Notes: generated by a model not told the origin, from the letters alone. DNA of 64,000 bases from Mycteria americana (GCF_035582795.1 NC_134367.1:121174562-121238561); one strand, 5' to 3'; shown: positions 1-13,661, numbered from the stretch's first letter. Made by a program: numbers and translations.

Positions 1-2162
1 TTTAAAAATCAAATATAGCGATGACGCACTACCATTATTACTGTGAGTATATTATAGGTCAGCTCTTGCCATGAAAATCAAACTAATGACCTTTTGTGAT
101 AGTAAGACTATAACACTTAAATTATACATTTTGACTCCTTTATGTAAACTTGGCATCAATAACTGGTTGAACTCTTTGACCTTGTGTTTGTAATTCTGTA
201 ATTCCACGTATTCCAAGAAATTTTTATAATTTACAAATTTTGGAGTATGATTTCAACCACAAAGATCATATTTCCCTTTTTTTTTCAACAGTTCATCCAG
301 GATTTATCACTTAAGGACACTGTTTAAAAACGCATTAATTCTGAGCAATTTGGAAAGGTCTTCTCTCAAATGAGAGCTGTGACTGACCATTCTAGTTAGT
401 TGCAACATTTGGCTCTTTCCATTTCCACAGCTGTAAAAGATACGATTAAATTAACTCATCCACACAAGTTTAATCTTCCACATTGGCAGTGCAAAACAAA
501 ACCAGTAAATAGCTTCAGCTGGCAGAAGCAGAGTTAAGTAATTTCTGTATTTTACACAAGCCTTTATTTGACAAAAGTCTTTTTTTATGGCTGATACAGT
601 ATTAGGGGTCTTCTCACTTTCATCTGTGGATTTCTTTTCCCAAAATCTTTGTCTGAGTTGGGCTTGCTCAAATTAAAGTCATGGCTGCTGTTACATTGCT
701 GTGTGATGCCTCCTTTTCACCCACCTTTATATGTTAAGGGAAGCAGCAATATTTTCACCATTATCATTATTCCTTTACTTTTAAGCAGAAGGCCAACAGC
801 GTAATCTTCACACTAATCCATGAAATAATGACAATTAATACATACGTGAGAAAAAGATGCAGAATTTTCATTCTTCTGCTTACTTGCCCCATTCAGCAAA
901 TAGTGCATTATTTCCTTTCATGATAATAACTTTTCTTTGATCCCAGCAAAGAGATTTTTGAAAAATTAAGTTAGAAATAAATGTAGAATAACTAACTTAC
1001 GTGGCCTCAATTACAAAATGACATTTACTGCAGTTCATCCATGACTAGGGAGTTTTAAAATGCACAGCATGCCATCTTCTGAAAGTCACACAGCAGCATC
1101 TTCACAGGTATGCCAATCCTGCAGCTTTATGCAATATCTGCACTCTCATGTCCTTGAACTAAGAGTGACTAATAACCTCAGCACAGCACATATTTTAAAA
1201 GAACACTGATGCTGAAGTTCGTGTTTATTCATTGACATTATAGGTGGCATATTTTATATGCTGCTTTTTAAGGAATGTTCAACCACTTGCACATTGTGCA
1301 TAATTTCACTATCACCGCAGTGAAGTTCAGCTATGTGCTAGAACTTAATGTGTTGCACAGTTTTGCCAATCAGATTCAGAAAACAAGCATGACAGTTATG
1401 CTGTGCAGTTAATTTCTTAAGTCACGTACTGAATAGGGATACAACTTCATATATTGCAAAGCAGAGAGACAGAAAAAGCCCCTTGGGGGTTTCCTAATAT
1501 CATATATAAAAAATTCTACCCAGAAAACAAAACAAAAAACCTCTTAGCAAAAGAAGAAAGGTGATAAAGTTAAACATCATTACTGACAGATGCCAAAGAA
1601 GCTAGTCCAGCTAGATCTTTATGGAATCTAAATATTTAATTTGCCCTTTGATGAAATGTCAAGTAATCAAGTTATTCTGAAATCAAGTAGTCCCCTGAGG
1701 AGTAAGGTCTGCTTACTACCTAAGTATTTACTCAAATGAAACTGCCACCAATGCCACTGTTTCATTATCTGTCTGAATTTTGTATTTTAACACAAGAATG
1801 GCACTGTGTTACAAGTTTTCCAGTACCAATCTTACACTGAATTCCACAGGAAGAGACCTTTGCAGCCAGCTGAAACAGTAATGAAGTTAACAGCACTCCT
1901 AACAGATATGGGACTTTGCCAGCAGAGTGTTTAATGAACATTCTGAGCTTTCACATAAATTGTCACAAGCTGCACCTCATTCACTGACATTACATCATTA
2001 AGAATTTTGTTTCAATTTGAATGTATTAATTACATTTACCAAGGAACTCTTTCAATATCTAAAAATTATTGACACTTAAAAAACATGTCTGCTTCCTCAC
2101 ATGTTATGATGTATATAGACTGTCACAGGAGGTGCCTATTCACCATTCTGCTTTGTGTGACA
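1..2162. other. AT-rich non-coding DNA left of the CR1
   Basis: No exon, repeat family or RNA gene recognised. By synteny it may lie in the first intron or upstream region of a - strand gene (WDPCP expected), but no matching coding exon was found. Confidence 0.6.
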
Positions 2163-3509
2163 GCCTCACCTTGTGCCCCGTAAGATCATGGAAAAGATCC
2201 TCCTGGAAGCTATGTCAAGGCATATGGATGACAGGGAGGTGATTAGAGACAGCCAACATGGCTTCACAAAGGGCAAATTATGCCTGGCAAATCTGGTGGC
2301 CTTCTACGATAGAGTGACTGCATTGGTGGACAACGGAAGAGCAACTGATGTCATCTACCTTGACTTCTCTAAGGCCTTTGATATGGTGCCACACAACTTC
2401 TTTGCCTCTAAATTGGAGAGGTATGGATTTGATGGATGGACCATTCCATGGATAAGGAATTGGCTGGATGGCCACATCCAAAAAGTTGCAGTCAACAGCT
2501 CAGTGTCCAAATGGAGATCAGTAACAAGTGGTATCCCTCAGGTGTCCGTTTCAGGACTGGTACTGCTCAATATCTTTATTGATGACATAGTGGGATTGAG
2601 TGCACCCTCAGCATGTCTGTGGATTTCACCAAGCTGAGTGGTGCAGTTGATATGCCTGAGGGATGGGATGCCATCCAGAGGGACCTTGACAGGCTTGAGA
2701 AGCAGGCCAATGTCAACCTCATGAAGTTCAACAAGGCCAAGTGGAAGATCCTGCACCTGGGTCGGGGCAATCACCAGTACCAGTACAGACTGGGGGATGA
2801 ATGTATTGAGAGCAGACCTGCAGAGAAGGACTTGGGGATACTGGTAGATGAAAAATCTGGTATGAGTCAGCAATGTGCACTCACAGCCCAAAAAGCCAAT
2901 TGTATCCTGGGCTGCATAAAAAGAAGCGTGGCCAGCAGGTTGAGGGAGGTGATCCTCCTCCTCCTCTACTCCGCTCTGGTGAGACCCCACCTGAAGTACT
3001 GCATTCAGTTCTGGGGTCCCCCGTACAGGAAAGACATGGACCTGTTAGAGTGGGTCCAGAGGAGGGCCACAAAAAAGATCGGAGGGCTGGAACACCTCTC
3101 CTATCAAGAAAGACTGAGAGTTGGGGTTGTTTACCCTGCAGAACAGAAGGCTCCAGGGAGACCTTACTGCAGGTTTTTAATACTTAAAGAGGGTTTATAA
3201 GAAAGATGGGGACTGACTTTTTACACGAGGGCCTGTAGCGACAGGACAAAGGACAGTAGTTTTAACCTGAAAGAGCGTAGACTTAGATTAGATATAAGGA
3301 AGAAACTCTTTACCAGGAGGTGGGTAAGACAGTGGAACAGGTTGCCTGGAGAAGTTGTGGATGCCCCATCCCTGGAAGCACTCAAGGTCAGGCTGGATGG
3401 GGCTTTGAGCAACCTGATCTAAAGGAAGATGTGCCCCCCCACAGCAGGGGGTTGGACTAGATAATCTTTAAAGGTCCCTTCCAACCCAAACCATTCTGTG
3501 ATTCTATGA
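2163..3509 (+). mobile_element. CR1 LINE, 5'-truncated, with broken reverse transcriptase
   Basis: The sequence encodes the second half of a CR1 reverse transcriptase, then the 3' UTR and two terminal octamers ATTCTGTG ATTCTATG (3493-3508). RT motif A is visible as YLDFSKAFD (2356-2382) and a decayed motif B as GIPQVSVSG near 2530-2557. The frame then shifts by about 2600 and continues from 2613 as VDFTKLSG through [20 protein letters not shown]. Motif C, normally FADD, reads SVDF (2616-2627), so a catalytic Asp is gone. The 5' end is missing, as usual for CR1. The element is dead and is the source of the long open frames in this area. Confidence 0.93.
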
Positions 3510-6500
3510 CAAAAGCAGTAGGCAACTCATTACAACTCACTGCATTACATTCACTGCATCTGGTCAAGTTATCAGAACAAAAACTGGCAAAACAATGGAT
3601 TGGGAAGCATCTACCTAAATACACAGCTCAGGTAAGAAAGAGTGGAAACAGCTTTGTACAATAGCACATTAAGCTTTACACTTGCTTCTGTTTTTCTTTA
3701 TACTATTATTTAAAGAACAGTCACTTAATATAACCATTATAAAAAATATAATTACACAAAATTTTTATGACAATAAAATTGGAAATAAAGCCATGTAATA
3801 AGACTGATTTTGAACTCCATATAGACTTATTCTTTCAACATCTATTTCTAACGCATTTTACAAGCCTTCCATTTCTCAAGGAAGACAGGCTCAACATTTA
3901 CAAAATCACCTAATTGTCCTCCAAAAATGCCAAATATTCTTTAAAAGCGCATTTCTTAAGAGTTTGGTCATTTCTGTCCAGAAATTACACAGCAAGACGA
4001 TGTTACTGCCCCAAGGTGGATATTCTTCCCTTCTAAGAGGTGCATTCAAATAGATAATTCTCTCTCAGACTTTCTACGACAACCGCATCTCCAAGATCGT
4101 GTCTCACTCTACTTGCTCAGAAGTTTGGGTACAACTGCCTGAGACCAACTACAATGGAAAAACAGTCAGCCTATCAACCTTCAGTAGGCCTCAGCTCCCA
4201 TTAAAAGGTATGTGGTAATTCAGAGCCTATGAGTGGCCCTCAGCAGACAAGCTGGTGTCCACCAGTACTACAATGGAGTTCCCAGCAGTGACAGCAGTAG
4301 GGCTGTGATATTCCACTAGCTTTCATTACAGAAATCAGTGACATTAATTTGGCAAGAACTGAGTCTAGCATTGCAGTTATACTAATGATACTGTTAATGA
4401 AATTCCACTAATTTATGTCCCACATGGCTACGTTGTACAAATCGGTTAATGTATGCATGATATACGTGTATACCAATACTCATAGTCCTGATAGCCACAT
4501 GATGAAAGACAAAACCATTTAATAAATTGCATTTATTATGCATCTTAAACCATCTGGAGTATGCTGTTCTTTCGAATTCTCTCTGCAGTTTTTAAGTCTT
4601 TAAATCACGTTCCCCCCCAGTCTGATTTGTCACAATGGCCCAATTTCACAGGCAACTGGCCCACTTATTGTTAAAAACCTGTTTCTTGTGAAACTCTAAG
4701 CAGGTATGAAATATCACAATATCGACATTTTCCTGGACGCTATTCTGTCTACATCAGCTAAAATGCAAACAGGAAAAAAGTCAGCTACAGGTGAAAAAAA
4801 CCCTACTATTTCTCTAAAGACTGTAAATTTCTCTAAAGATCTTAATTTTCCAACAGAAACACACCACTTGCCATTGCTCTGCCAAATACTGAGATACTTA
4901 ATCACCTGGTAAGAAATATATTCATGCTAGAGATTTTCTAAACCTTTTAGAAATACTCTTCTGCTCTTTCCCCAGAATCTGGTAAGCTGGGGACTCACTT
5001 CTGAAATAGCTTTGCTATCAAGTATGGCATATATAGGTTATAAAACCATAAAGGTTAATCAGCACTTTTTTGAGTTAAGTTCATTAATGGGTTTGCCAAA
5101 TTAACCAGACCAGAATTGTGTAAATATATCATTAAACCCCATTTTGTATTTGCATATTACCTGTCTCTTAAGAGTGTAATCATCCTCCGTTTTGGTGTTT
5201 TATATATTTACAAAGATATTCTAAAGTTTTGTCTTAAGAGAAAAATTGCATAGAATGAGAAAAACTTCTGTGGTAACTTTGGGATCTTATAACTTGTAAA
5301 TTAGTAATGAAAGAACTGAGATAAGTCTTTGGGAGTATATTCGAAGTTTTAATGAAAGAGTCAGATTACAAAAAGCCATAGTGGGAGTCTTATATGAGGA
5401 AGCTTTAAACTTAGTTGCAATGTATTAAAAAACAACATTCAAATAAATTATTTTTCACTGCAGTATGCCAAGTTTTTGGAGATAGAATTAAAATTGGGCT
5501 TTCATTTTAGACCAAGTAAAGCATAATATTAGACTATAATACTGCATATACTAGTGAGATCCAAATGCCCATGGTGTTGCAAAGAACATTTTCCCTCAGG
5601 CATTTGAAATTTAATGCTTCTTTAATATTCTCTGTTGGATATTGTTAGAATGGAATTTCAAATATTTCCTGCAATTTGAGTTAAAGATTACTGAATAATG
5701 CTGAGCAGCAAAAAATTTTTGAAGCATACATCTAAAGCTGGCATAGTAGCTTAATGTCCTGTTGTTTCTTGCTTTAGCAAAATTAATTTCTACAGTCTTC
5801 AACCATGAATTCAAGCACCACCTGGAGATACAAACCCATAATTTAACTGTGGTGTATTTCTAGCTCCCTTGACTAATATACTGAGGCTAGACCCTGGATG
5901 TCAGACAGCTATAAAAGGAAAAAGCCATTTCATAGCAATACTTTATATTCTCCTAAGTCAGACAGCAGGCAACTTGAAAAACAGTATCCGGCCCATTATT
6001 GTAAATAAATGGGATTACCTGTCATGAAATAAATGTACTTGGTTTTGCCTATACTAAAAGTATATATTCTACTATATAGCCAAGAATAACATCTTTCCAA
6101 TAGGACTCAAAATATTCAAAAGGCTTTTATCCAATTAAGATCCAACCTTTTCACCATACATGTGTTAGTGCATTACCATGGTTACTCAATACAGGTAAGG
6201 GTAGACTGCAAATTAAACCTAACAAAAAGGCATAGTTGTATCATTCTAGAGACAAACCAGAAAAAGACTAACTATAATCATGATTCGCTTTGCTTGATTA
6301 CTTCATGGAGAAGCCTCCTTCACCAAAGGTGCAGCTACTTTCTTTTCCATCATTTGCGTCCACAATATAAGTGGTCATGCTCCTGATTTTGTTCCATGGC
6401 CATAGTTCCCTTATCATTCATACGGGGCACATGCAGACTCACTCCTTGGCTCTCTCCTACAGGAAGCCTGCCAATTCCCCTCAAAATGTCTTGGAACATT

Positions 6501-9500
6501 CCTTCAGACAGTGTGACTACCATGAGTTCAAATGAAGTAATTCCTCAACACCATCCCGGCCAGATAAGGCAACTCTAAATGCCTTCATGACACACCCAAA
6601 AGTTTTAAACATTGATCCTCAGTCTCATGCTGTAAGAAAACCATTCTCATGGGTCCCAACACAACCCTTGTTGACACTCTGAATTGAAAAACCAACAAAA
6701 AAATACGTATGCATGTTTTGGAGCTGCAGGAAACTCAAAAGTTATGTAGCATGGGTATGGCCAATAGACTCCACACAGCTGGATTCATGGGCCTACACTT
6801 TTATTAAGAGACGGGGATAGTTTAGCCTTACAGTGTGCAACTGATTGAATATAAGCATGTGAAGAAATTGAGTACTTGTGTTTACCTGAGCAGAATGAAT
6901 AAATACAATTTCTTCTTTCTTTCCTCAAGGATCAGTAAAAACACTGCATATGGACAGTACTATAGGCAACACTAAAGCCATCCATAGACTCTGCTGCTGG
7001 TTAAAAATAAATTTCGATAAGGTTTCCAAAAGCCAGCCAGATACCAAAATGAATCTGTGAAGCAGCAGGAAAACCTCCATACAGGAAACAAAGTGTTTAG
7101 TTTGCTCTTAAGCTTATTACTGATAAATTCATGTTTTAAAAATTATGTTTCACATATGAATAATGTCATTAGGATAAATTTATTAGTATTTTCCTTCTGT
7201 AAAGAGTTATTTTTTAAACAATTAACTTCCAAAAGTCAACAGCATAAGACATCATTCTCCCTCCCCAGATACTTCTATTGACATCTTCTTTAAAATATCA
7301 TACAATACTTGCGAATAAAAAAGGGAGAAAAATTCATTCTGTATAATGGCAGCTATTAACAACTTAGTTCTGTGAAAATACAGAAACAAATACAAATGGA
7401 TATTGTAAAACAAGCTGAAATATTTTAAGCAAACTGTGTGATCATAATTCATAGAAATAAACTTAATGAGAACAGCACTGGTAATTATGCGACAGGTTTG
7501 GCACGGAAGAGCATCCATTAGTCATTCTGACATGGAAAGGATGGATAAAGGAAGCAGATGGATTCACCCGCCTGCACTGAGTCTAAAAAAATGGAAGGTA
7601 ATCATTATGGCTTGTAACTTCTCATATAAAAAGTTATTCCTTGATTATCAGGTTATGAACAAGTGCAAAAGAAAGTCATTTAAGAGAAAAAGCAAATATT
7701 TATTTTCAGTAGAAGCTGTTTTGCCACTTGACTAAATTCTTACTTAATTTTAAAAAACTTACAAGGACATCAGCTTAACGTTTAAGTCTAGTTTTTGCTT
7801 CTAATTTTTTTTTAATTGTTGTAATGAATTAGCTTAAGATTACAAGGTTTGATTTTATAGAACTTGAATTGTTACACAGGTCATTTCTTCCTTAGAATAC
7901 CAACCTGCCTCTTCTGATTGGGCTTAAAACACATCAACACTTTTACTAGGTTTTATAAAACCAGAGGAAATGGAATGAAGAAGCTATAGCACAATACCAA
8001 GATATTTAGATGTTTATAAAAAAGCAGATTTTCAATTACTCATATGCTTACAGCTAATGCATTAACCTGCTAGTTTTACTGAACAGGAACATATTAAAAC
8101 AGGCTGGTACAATCTTCATTCAAATTTCTCAAAAAGAAGCATGCAATGCATATGCCACACTCCAAAAATCAAATGAACCGAGGAAACGTATAATTTCTTG
8201 TGATCAATGCATAGGTGACATTCTTTTTACATGAATTGCTAATCTAACATTCTTGTTGCATTTTAATTGGGAAGTCACATTTCCCAAGGAAATCGCTTCA
8301 TTTCTTTTATACAGTCTGCATGGAAAAAGGTATCTTTAGATGCACTTTAATGCAAGTGTTTCAAATAATTAACTAATTGAATCCATGATGTCCAGATTAC
8401 AGACTGGCAGTTTTTTTCACAAATGTACATTTAGGTTCTAGGTTCTGGAAACCTGCTTAGCGGAACAGCCAGACAGCAAATATAGAAATACATTCTGTCA
8501 TACTCATGCCATTCTCCTATTTGCAAAGGATGCTTTTACTGCTCCCCTCTTTCCAATTCCCATCTCCCGAGGGTTTGCAAAAACCTCTACCACCTCAGTT
8601 CACCTACCATGGGAAGAAGTACCTAATTCACTCACAAGTTACAAGTCACAATCAACCTCCTCCACACATTGGCATTAGTGAGTAGAAAATCCACACATTG
8701 TTGTCACAAAGTGCCTGTTCAACCATGAAAAAGACAGATTTGTGTTAAGGTAAAAATCCAGTAAGGCTATTTCTCATACACCAGGAACACAATTCTTCTG
8801 TGCTCTTTGTAATATCGGAGATCAACTTTGCTGAATTTACAGCCAATACACCAAAGTCTTTGTGCATGTGTGTGTGTGCTTTTTGGTTGTTTTGGTTTGT
8901 TTGGGTTTTTTTTAACAGCATTCTCTATACCCTGTACTTCTAAGAACCGTAAGAAAATCCTCCAAAAATGGTTCACAGATGGTAGATGATAATAGACCTT
9001 CCAGAATCTCTCAGCTTTGTCTACAGTGGGGTTGCTATTATCAAGCCGCCGTGCTACCACAACGCCTAGTCAGTGATGGAGCCCTGCAATACCTGAACTG
9101 CACTCCAGGTACCGGAGGCCTACAAGCATCAGACCAAGCACCTGAGAATGCACAGACAGCAAAGGAGGCCTTAGCTGTTACAGTGTCCTCTGGCAAAAGT
9201 ACAATAGGTGTTTGTACTATTAACCTACTTAGAAATAAGAAACAAAAAACCCCATTCTGGTCACAATTTTTATTAAGATTTGACTCATGAATAGTTCATA
9301 GAGATTGCTAACACATATTACAAGCATGCTATACATCATTTGTGTCTCTTCATAGTCAGTAGGCACATGAGTACAGAATGTTTTATGGCATCCTATCTAC
9401 CTATTAAAAAACATACTAAAGGCTGTATAAGCAATTAATGAATCATTAATTACTGCTAATTACGTAAAAACCCAAGTAAACTAATAAGAAGTGAAAATGA

Positions 9501-12500
9501 AGCCATAGGATAAAATGAAACCAGTTTCACAGAAGGTAAAATTTCTCTTTAAGAAAGAAAGTTTTCTGAACCACAGCAAAAAAAAATCAGTTATAAACAG
9601 AATTTCTAGACACACAAGTTTCTTCATACCATTTAGTGCCTATGCAGTATCACATAACTGAAGTTTAGAAAAGAACAGTGAAAAATTAGTTTTGGACATT
9701 AACACTAGGAATAAAAAAAAAAAATCGTGTATAAAAATATAAATTCTTAACAAAAATGCATCTATTTTCATTTTCTAAACTAAGATTGTAATTGTTCTTG
9801 CTTATATCTACGTCTTTATCATTTTTAAACTCTATTACAGATTTCTCACATACTTTTAAAAATAGCTTTTGATCCTCTTAATCCCATTTCAGTATTTTTT
9901 TTAATGCTTCACTTTATTTCTGAAAAATCCCTTATTATTATTCCCTTCGATCATAACCCAGAAGAGGCTTCCAAAACTGTTCCAATTGTACTATTATTTC
10001 TAGGATTGAAACCGGCCACTATATACTTAATTTTTTTACATAGTCTTAAACATTTTAAACGTTAATTATATCACACTGACTTAGCTACAAGAGACATCTT
10101 TTTGTATTAAAAATTGTAAGTAAATGCATGAGATAAAAGAAAAACTGTATTATACATGGAGACAATAAAAAGATAACTTCACAAATTATTTAAAATTAAG
10201 CGTAAAAACTTACCTAAAAAAATTCATCAATTTCTATAGGTGGCAATGAAGAAAAAGAAAATCCCATCCAAAATACAGTTAAAGAACACAGCCAGCTGTT
10301 AACAGAGAATAATTCATTTTAAAATATAAAAAAAAAAAAATTAAGAGATACTTCTGGCAGACTACCCTTCAAAATTACTAGTTGTCTTGAAAAATAATAC
10401 TTAATCCCCGCAAAATGGAGATTAAAACATCTTGAGTATTGTGTGTTGTTTAATTACACCAATTTCCAAGTAATTCAATATCTTTTGAGTGCAAAAACTG
10501 TAAAATGTATTTCAAGAATTAGCTGAGAGCCCAATCCACATGCACACTAAATTTCCATTACTTCTTTTGCACGTAATAGGTTTCCATTTATGCAGCTCTT
10601 TGGCTTAAAGCGCTACACAAAAGACACATACTAATAAAACATGGGGGAAGCATTAAAGAATATTAAAAAATTACACCGACACCTTATGATCTCAAAAAAA
10701 TATTGTCAACAGAAGACGCAAAATTGGCAAGAAAATTATGAGACAATAACAAACTGGAGGAAATCCGAAGGCTGTGACAAAGCTAACAGGAGAAACAGCA
10801 TTAAATTTAGAATGAAAATATCCAAAACTTTGGAAAGGTGGTAAGACTAATAAATCAGCAAAAATAAGTCAAATACACCACACTTCTTGAAGATAAAGAG
10901 CACAGATGTGGAAGACTGGTTTGCAGAAAGTCAAACAGTATATGTTTATAGATTCCTACAGCAACAACAAGCGGCATGATTTAACAGCACGAGAAAAACT
11001 ACCAAGAACCAACACTTTCTACAACACCAGAAAGGTTTCTATCCAGAAGCAAAGGATATATTTTAAAAACTAATAAACACCAGGAAAAGGAGTTGTAAAA
11101 ACCAGATGGGGAGACAAAAACATCTCTCGTATTTTCATACATTTACAGTTTGCTTGGAAGGTACTAAAGCTTAACAAGTAGAAACAAAATTTAAGTTCAG
11201 TAAGAAGAAAATAGTAGAACTGTTAAGTTTCGCTAACGTTAAAAATTACACCACAATCATAAAAGGTGAAGCTTTAAGGTATCTTTAGTTAAATCAGCAC
11301 AAAAGACAGTGTAGACAGTCTTAAACCAATTTAACTCTATCTCAGACCAATTATACTGGGAACAGATTTAATATAAACTGATATACATATCTGACAAACA
11401 AAAGCATTTACACATGGCTTTGCACCATATTCACTCCAAGTCACTTTCAACACAAGACATGCTGTTATCTTCAACCACAAATAATACAAGGAGCACAAGC
11501 CTGGGCAAAAAATGAGTGAGAATGAAAACGGATGCTTACCTACAGAAGAAAGTTTGATTAGCTTAACTGAAATCCACTAAACCAATACAATCTGCTATGC
11601 TGACACACACAAATCAGTTTACAGCATGCTAACATTGCTTTAGCTGAAAATTGATAAGGAATCAATTTAAACTGAACCAATTATGCTGAGTGGAAATTAC
11701 CTTATGCAGGTCCACATCAGGTTTTGTGTACATTTAAATATGAAATAATCTTAAATAGTGTTAATTAAGTTTGTACAATGTCTGGGTGAGAAAAAGGTTA
11801 GAGTCACTAGGGTAAAGCATCTTAGGACACTCTGGAATAATCTGACTGGAAAACAAGCTCCCTTCTACTTACCAAGCTTCTCTACATTTCACAGCAAGCC
11901 AGACCTCAGCTTTGCTTGCAGCTATTTGGCTTTCAAATTCATTCCCAGAAGGGAACTTAGGTACAATCTTCATCCATATTAAAAACATACGGTTATTAAC
12001 GGCTATAAATCAGTGTAGTTTGACATTTAAAATAAACCAAGCATGACTGTACCTTTTCAACTCTGACACTGCAGTTTTCTGTACTGCAAAAGCAGTCAGA
12101 GGTTCAGCTAAAGACTTGTTCAAGCCACAGGAAGTTTTGAGTTGTGGCATGAGCACGATTAGCAACAAGACTCGCTAAAAAGAGAATGCTTTGCATGACA
12201 AGCATAAATATTTATGTTTTACACCCACTGCCCTAAAGGAGTAACTTCTTATTTCTGTCTGAGGACTGAAGAAGAAATGGCATAAGTGTACGCGCTGTTG
12301 AGATTGTTTGAAAAAAAACCAAAACAATCAACTATAAGGACTAGAGTAAGATTTAAAACTAATCCTGCAGAAAAATATTCGGACAAGTGAGACTTCACTA
12401 AAGACTTAACTAAATTACAGAGTTTGTCCAATAAGGAACCCTGTCAGGATCTGAGGAAAAAATAATCAACCGTGCCATCCAAGACTCTCTTTTATAGCAT

Positions 12501-12770
12501 AACAACACAGTTTAAGAATCTGTGGGTTTTGCCGATGCATTTATTCCAATATCAGCCTTACTTTAGGCACAAACCAAAAGAGTTTACTTCAGCCAAGAAT
12601 CCAAAATACAACTAAATGAAGTTTTATTTTTGTACAACAGATCACTAGTTTGGTCATGCTGTTTTAACAGCGGAATAGCACAGGTAAGCTCTCAGTTTTC
12701 CCTACTGCAAGTAAATAAAAGGAAACGGCCAAGCGCAAGCTCACAGGATTTTGTAAAGTCTAAGTAGAGC
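3510..12770. other. AT-rich non-coding DNA between the CR1 and the CpG island
   Basis: About 9.3 kb of AT-rich sequence. Open frames are short, none over about 103 codons, and without recognisable homology. Features are limited to simple tracts: a GT/T-rich stretch at 8865-8920, an A tract at 9713-9723 and another at 10330-10340. Probably intron of the divergent gene. I searched by eye on the - strand for the N-terminal WDPCP exons and did not find them. Confidence 0.6.
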
Positions 12771-13055
12771 TATGCACCTTCTTCTGAAGGGCCGAAAGAA
12801 AGGTGACACAGGCAGCAGGGCGAGAGGAAGCGAGGAAAGAAACCCGGAGCCTGCACGGGAGCCAGAGGGAGCACCCGAGGGCAGCGGTTTTGGGCTCCCG
12901 GGACGCGAGGGTGCTCGCAGACAACTTCCCAGGAAGAGGCCGGGCCTGAGAGAAAGTCGGGCAAGAGGCTGCGGCGCAGAGAAGGCAAAGGGAAGGCTCT
13001 GCCCGCCCTCACCGCGCCGGGGCTTGGCCTGACAAGAGGAGCTCCCTGCCTGCGA

Positions 13056-13072
13056 CCCCCCCCCCCCCCCCC
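13056..13072. repeat. C17 homopolymer in the CpG island
   Basis: Seventeen consecutive C, directly readable. Prone to length polymorphism and sequencing error; with neighbouring GC-rich sequence it may form G-quadruplex or i-motif structures. Confidence 0.9.
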
Positions 13073-13315
13073 GCCAGTCTCACTGAGGCGACGGGCGCTG
13101 CCCGGCGGGCGCAAGGTGGTGGAGGCCTGCGGGTAGCGCCCGGAAACGGCCCGGCCCCACCGGGATGTCCACCCCAGGGAAGGGTACGGCCAGGCCGCGC
13201 ACCCGAACCCACCGAGCGCTCCGAGGAGACGGGGCGAGGGGTGCGGGGCGGGGAGCACTGCCGCCGCCAGCGCCAGGGTCTCTCTTGCCCTCCCACGCCG
13301 CTGCTTGTGCCCCCC

Positions 13316-13328
13316 GTCACCTAGCAAC
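13316..13328. promoter_or_regulatory. RFX X-box (GTCACC-T-AGCAAC)
   Basis: The 13-mer fits the RFX consensus GTNRCC, spacer of 0-3, RGYAAC at every position with a 1-nt spacer. X-boxes near the start site are a hallmark of ciliary genes. MDH1 is not ciliary, but its usual head-to-head partner WDPCP is, so the site probably serves leftward transcription. Motif observed; function inferred. Confidence 0.6.
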
Positions 13329-13346
13329 CACCGAAGCACCGCCACC

Positions 13347-13358
13347 TGCGCACGCGCA
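13347..13358. promoter_or_regulatory. NRF1-type site 1 (TGCGCACGCGCA)
   Basis: Matches the NRF1 palindrome TGCGCATGCGCA at all but one position. It is the first of four such sites upstream of MDH1, with cores starting at 13348, 13412, 13472 and 13532. Confidence 0.6.
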
Positions 13359-13410
13359 GCAGCTACACACTCTCGCGGCGCTCGGCATCCCCAGCCGGTG
13401 TCTCCACCCG

Positions 13411-13421
13411 CGCGCATGCGC
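13411..13421. promoter_or_regulatory. NRF1-type site 2 (CGCGCATGCGC)
   Basis: Contains the perfect palindromic core GCGCATGCGC at 13412-13421. Second member of the four-site array. Confidence 0.65.
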
Positions 13422-13470
13422 CTCTCCGCCCGCACCTGAGCAGAACGCGTGCAACGCCGGCCCTCGGCCT

Positions 13471-13481
13471 GGCGCATGCGT
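13471..13481. promoter_or_regulatory. NRF1-type site 3 (GGCGCATGCGT)
   Basis: GCGCATGCG core at 13472-13480, exactly 60 bp after site 2. Confidence 0.6.
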
Positions 13482-13530
13482 AAACCGAACGGCCCACGCT
13501 GCCGCAACCCCCTGCTCCTCATCTCCCACG

Positions 13531-13542
13531 AGCGCATGCGCC
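13531..13542. promoter_or_regulatory. NRF1-type site 4 (AGCGCATGCGCC)
   Basis: Perfect GCGCATGCGC core at 13532-13541, exactly 60 bp after site 3. NRF1 controls many nuclear genes of energy metabolism, which suits MDH1. Confidence 0.65.
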
Positions 13543-13627
13543 ACGAAGGGCGCCGCCTGCTGCCGCCTAGCGGCTCTCAGCAGAGCTGCTCTCGGGCCAC
13601 CGCTTTGCGCTTCAATGAATGGGGCAA

Positions 13628-13639
13628 GGGGGGGGGGGG
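13628..13639. repeat. G12 homopolymer in the CpG island
   Basis: Twelve consecutive G, 18 bp before the CCAAT box. Length may be unreliable in the assembly. Confidence 0.9.
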
Positions 13640-13656
13640 TAACTGCTGCCACGCCG

Positions 13657-13661
13657 CCAAT
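13657..13661 (+). promoter_or_regulatory. CCAAT box (NF-Y)
   Basis: CCAAT within GCCGCCAATAGCG, about 230 bp upstream of the MDH1 ATG and just after the G12 run. Consistent with NF-Y use in a TATA-less CpG promoter. Confidence 0.45.

Noticed and set aside
2173-3200. Two open frames of 154 and 195 codons as host genes
   Set aside because: They are the two halves of one frameshifted CR1 reverse transcriptase with a broken active site.
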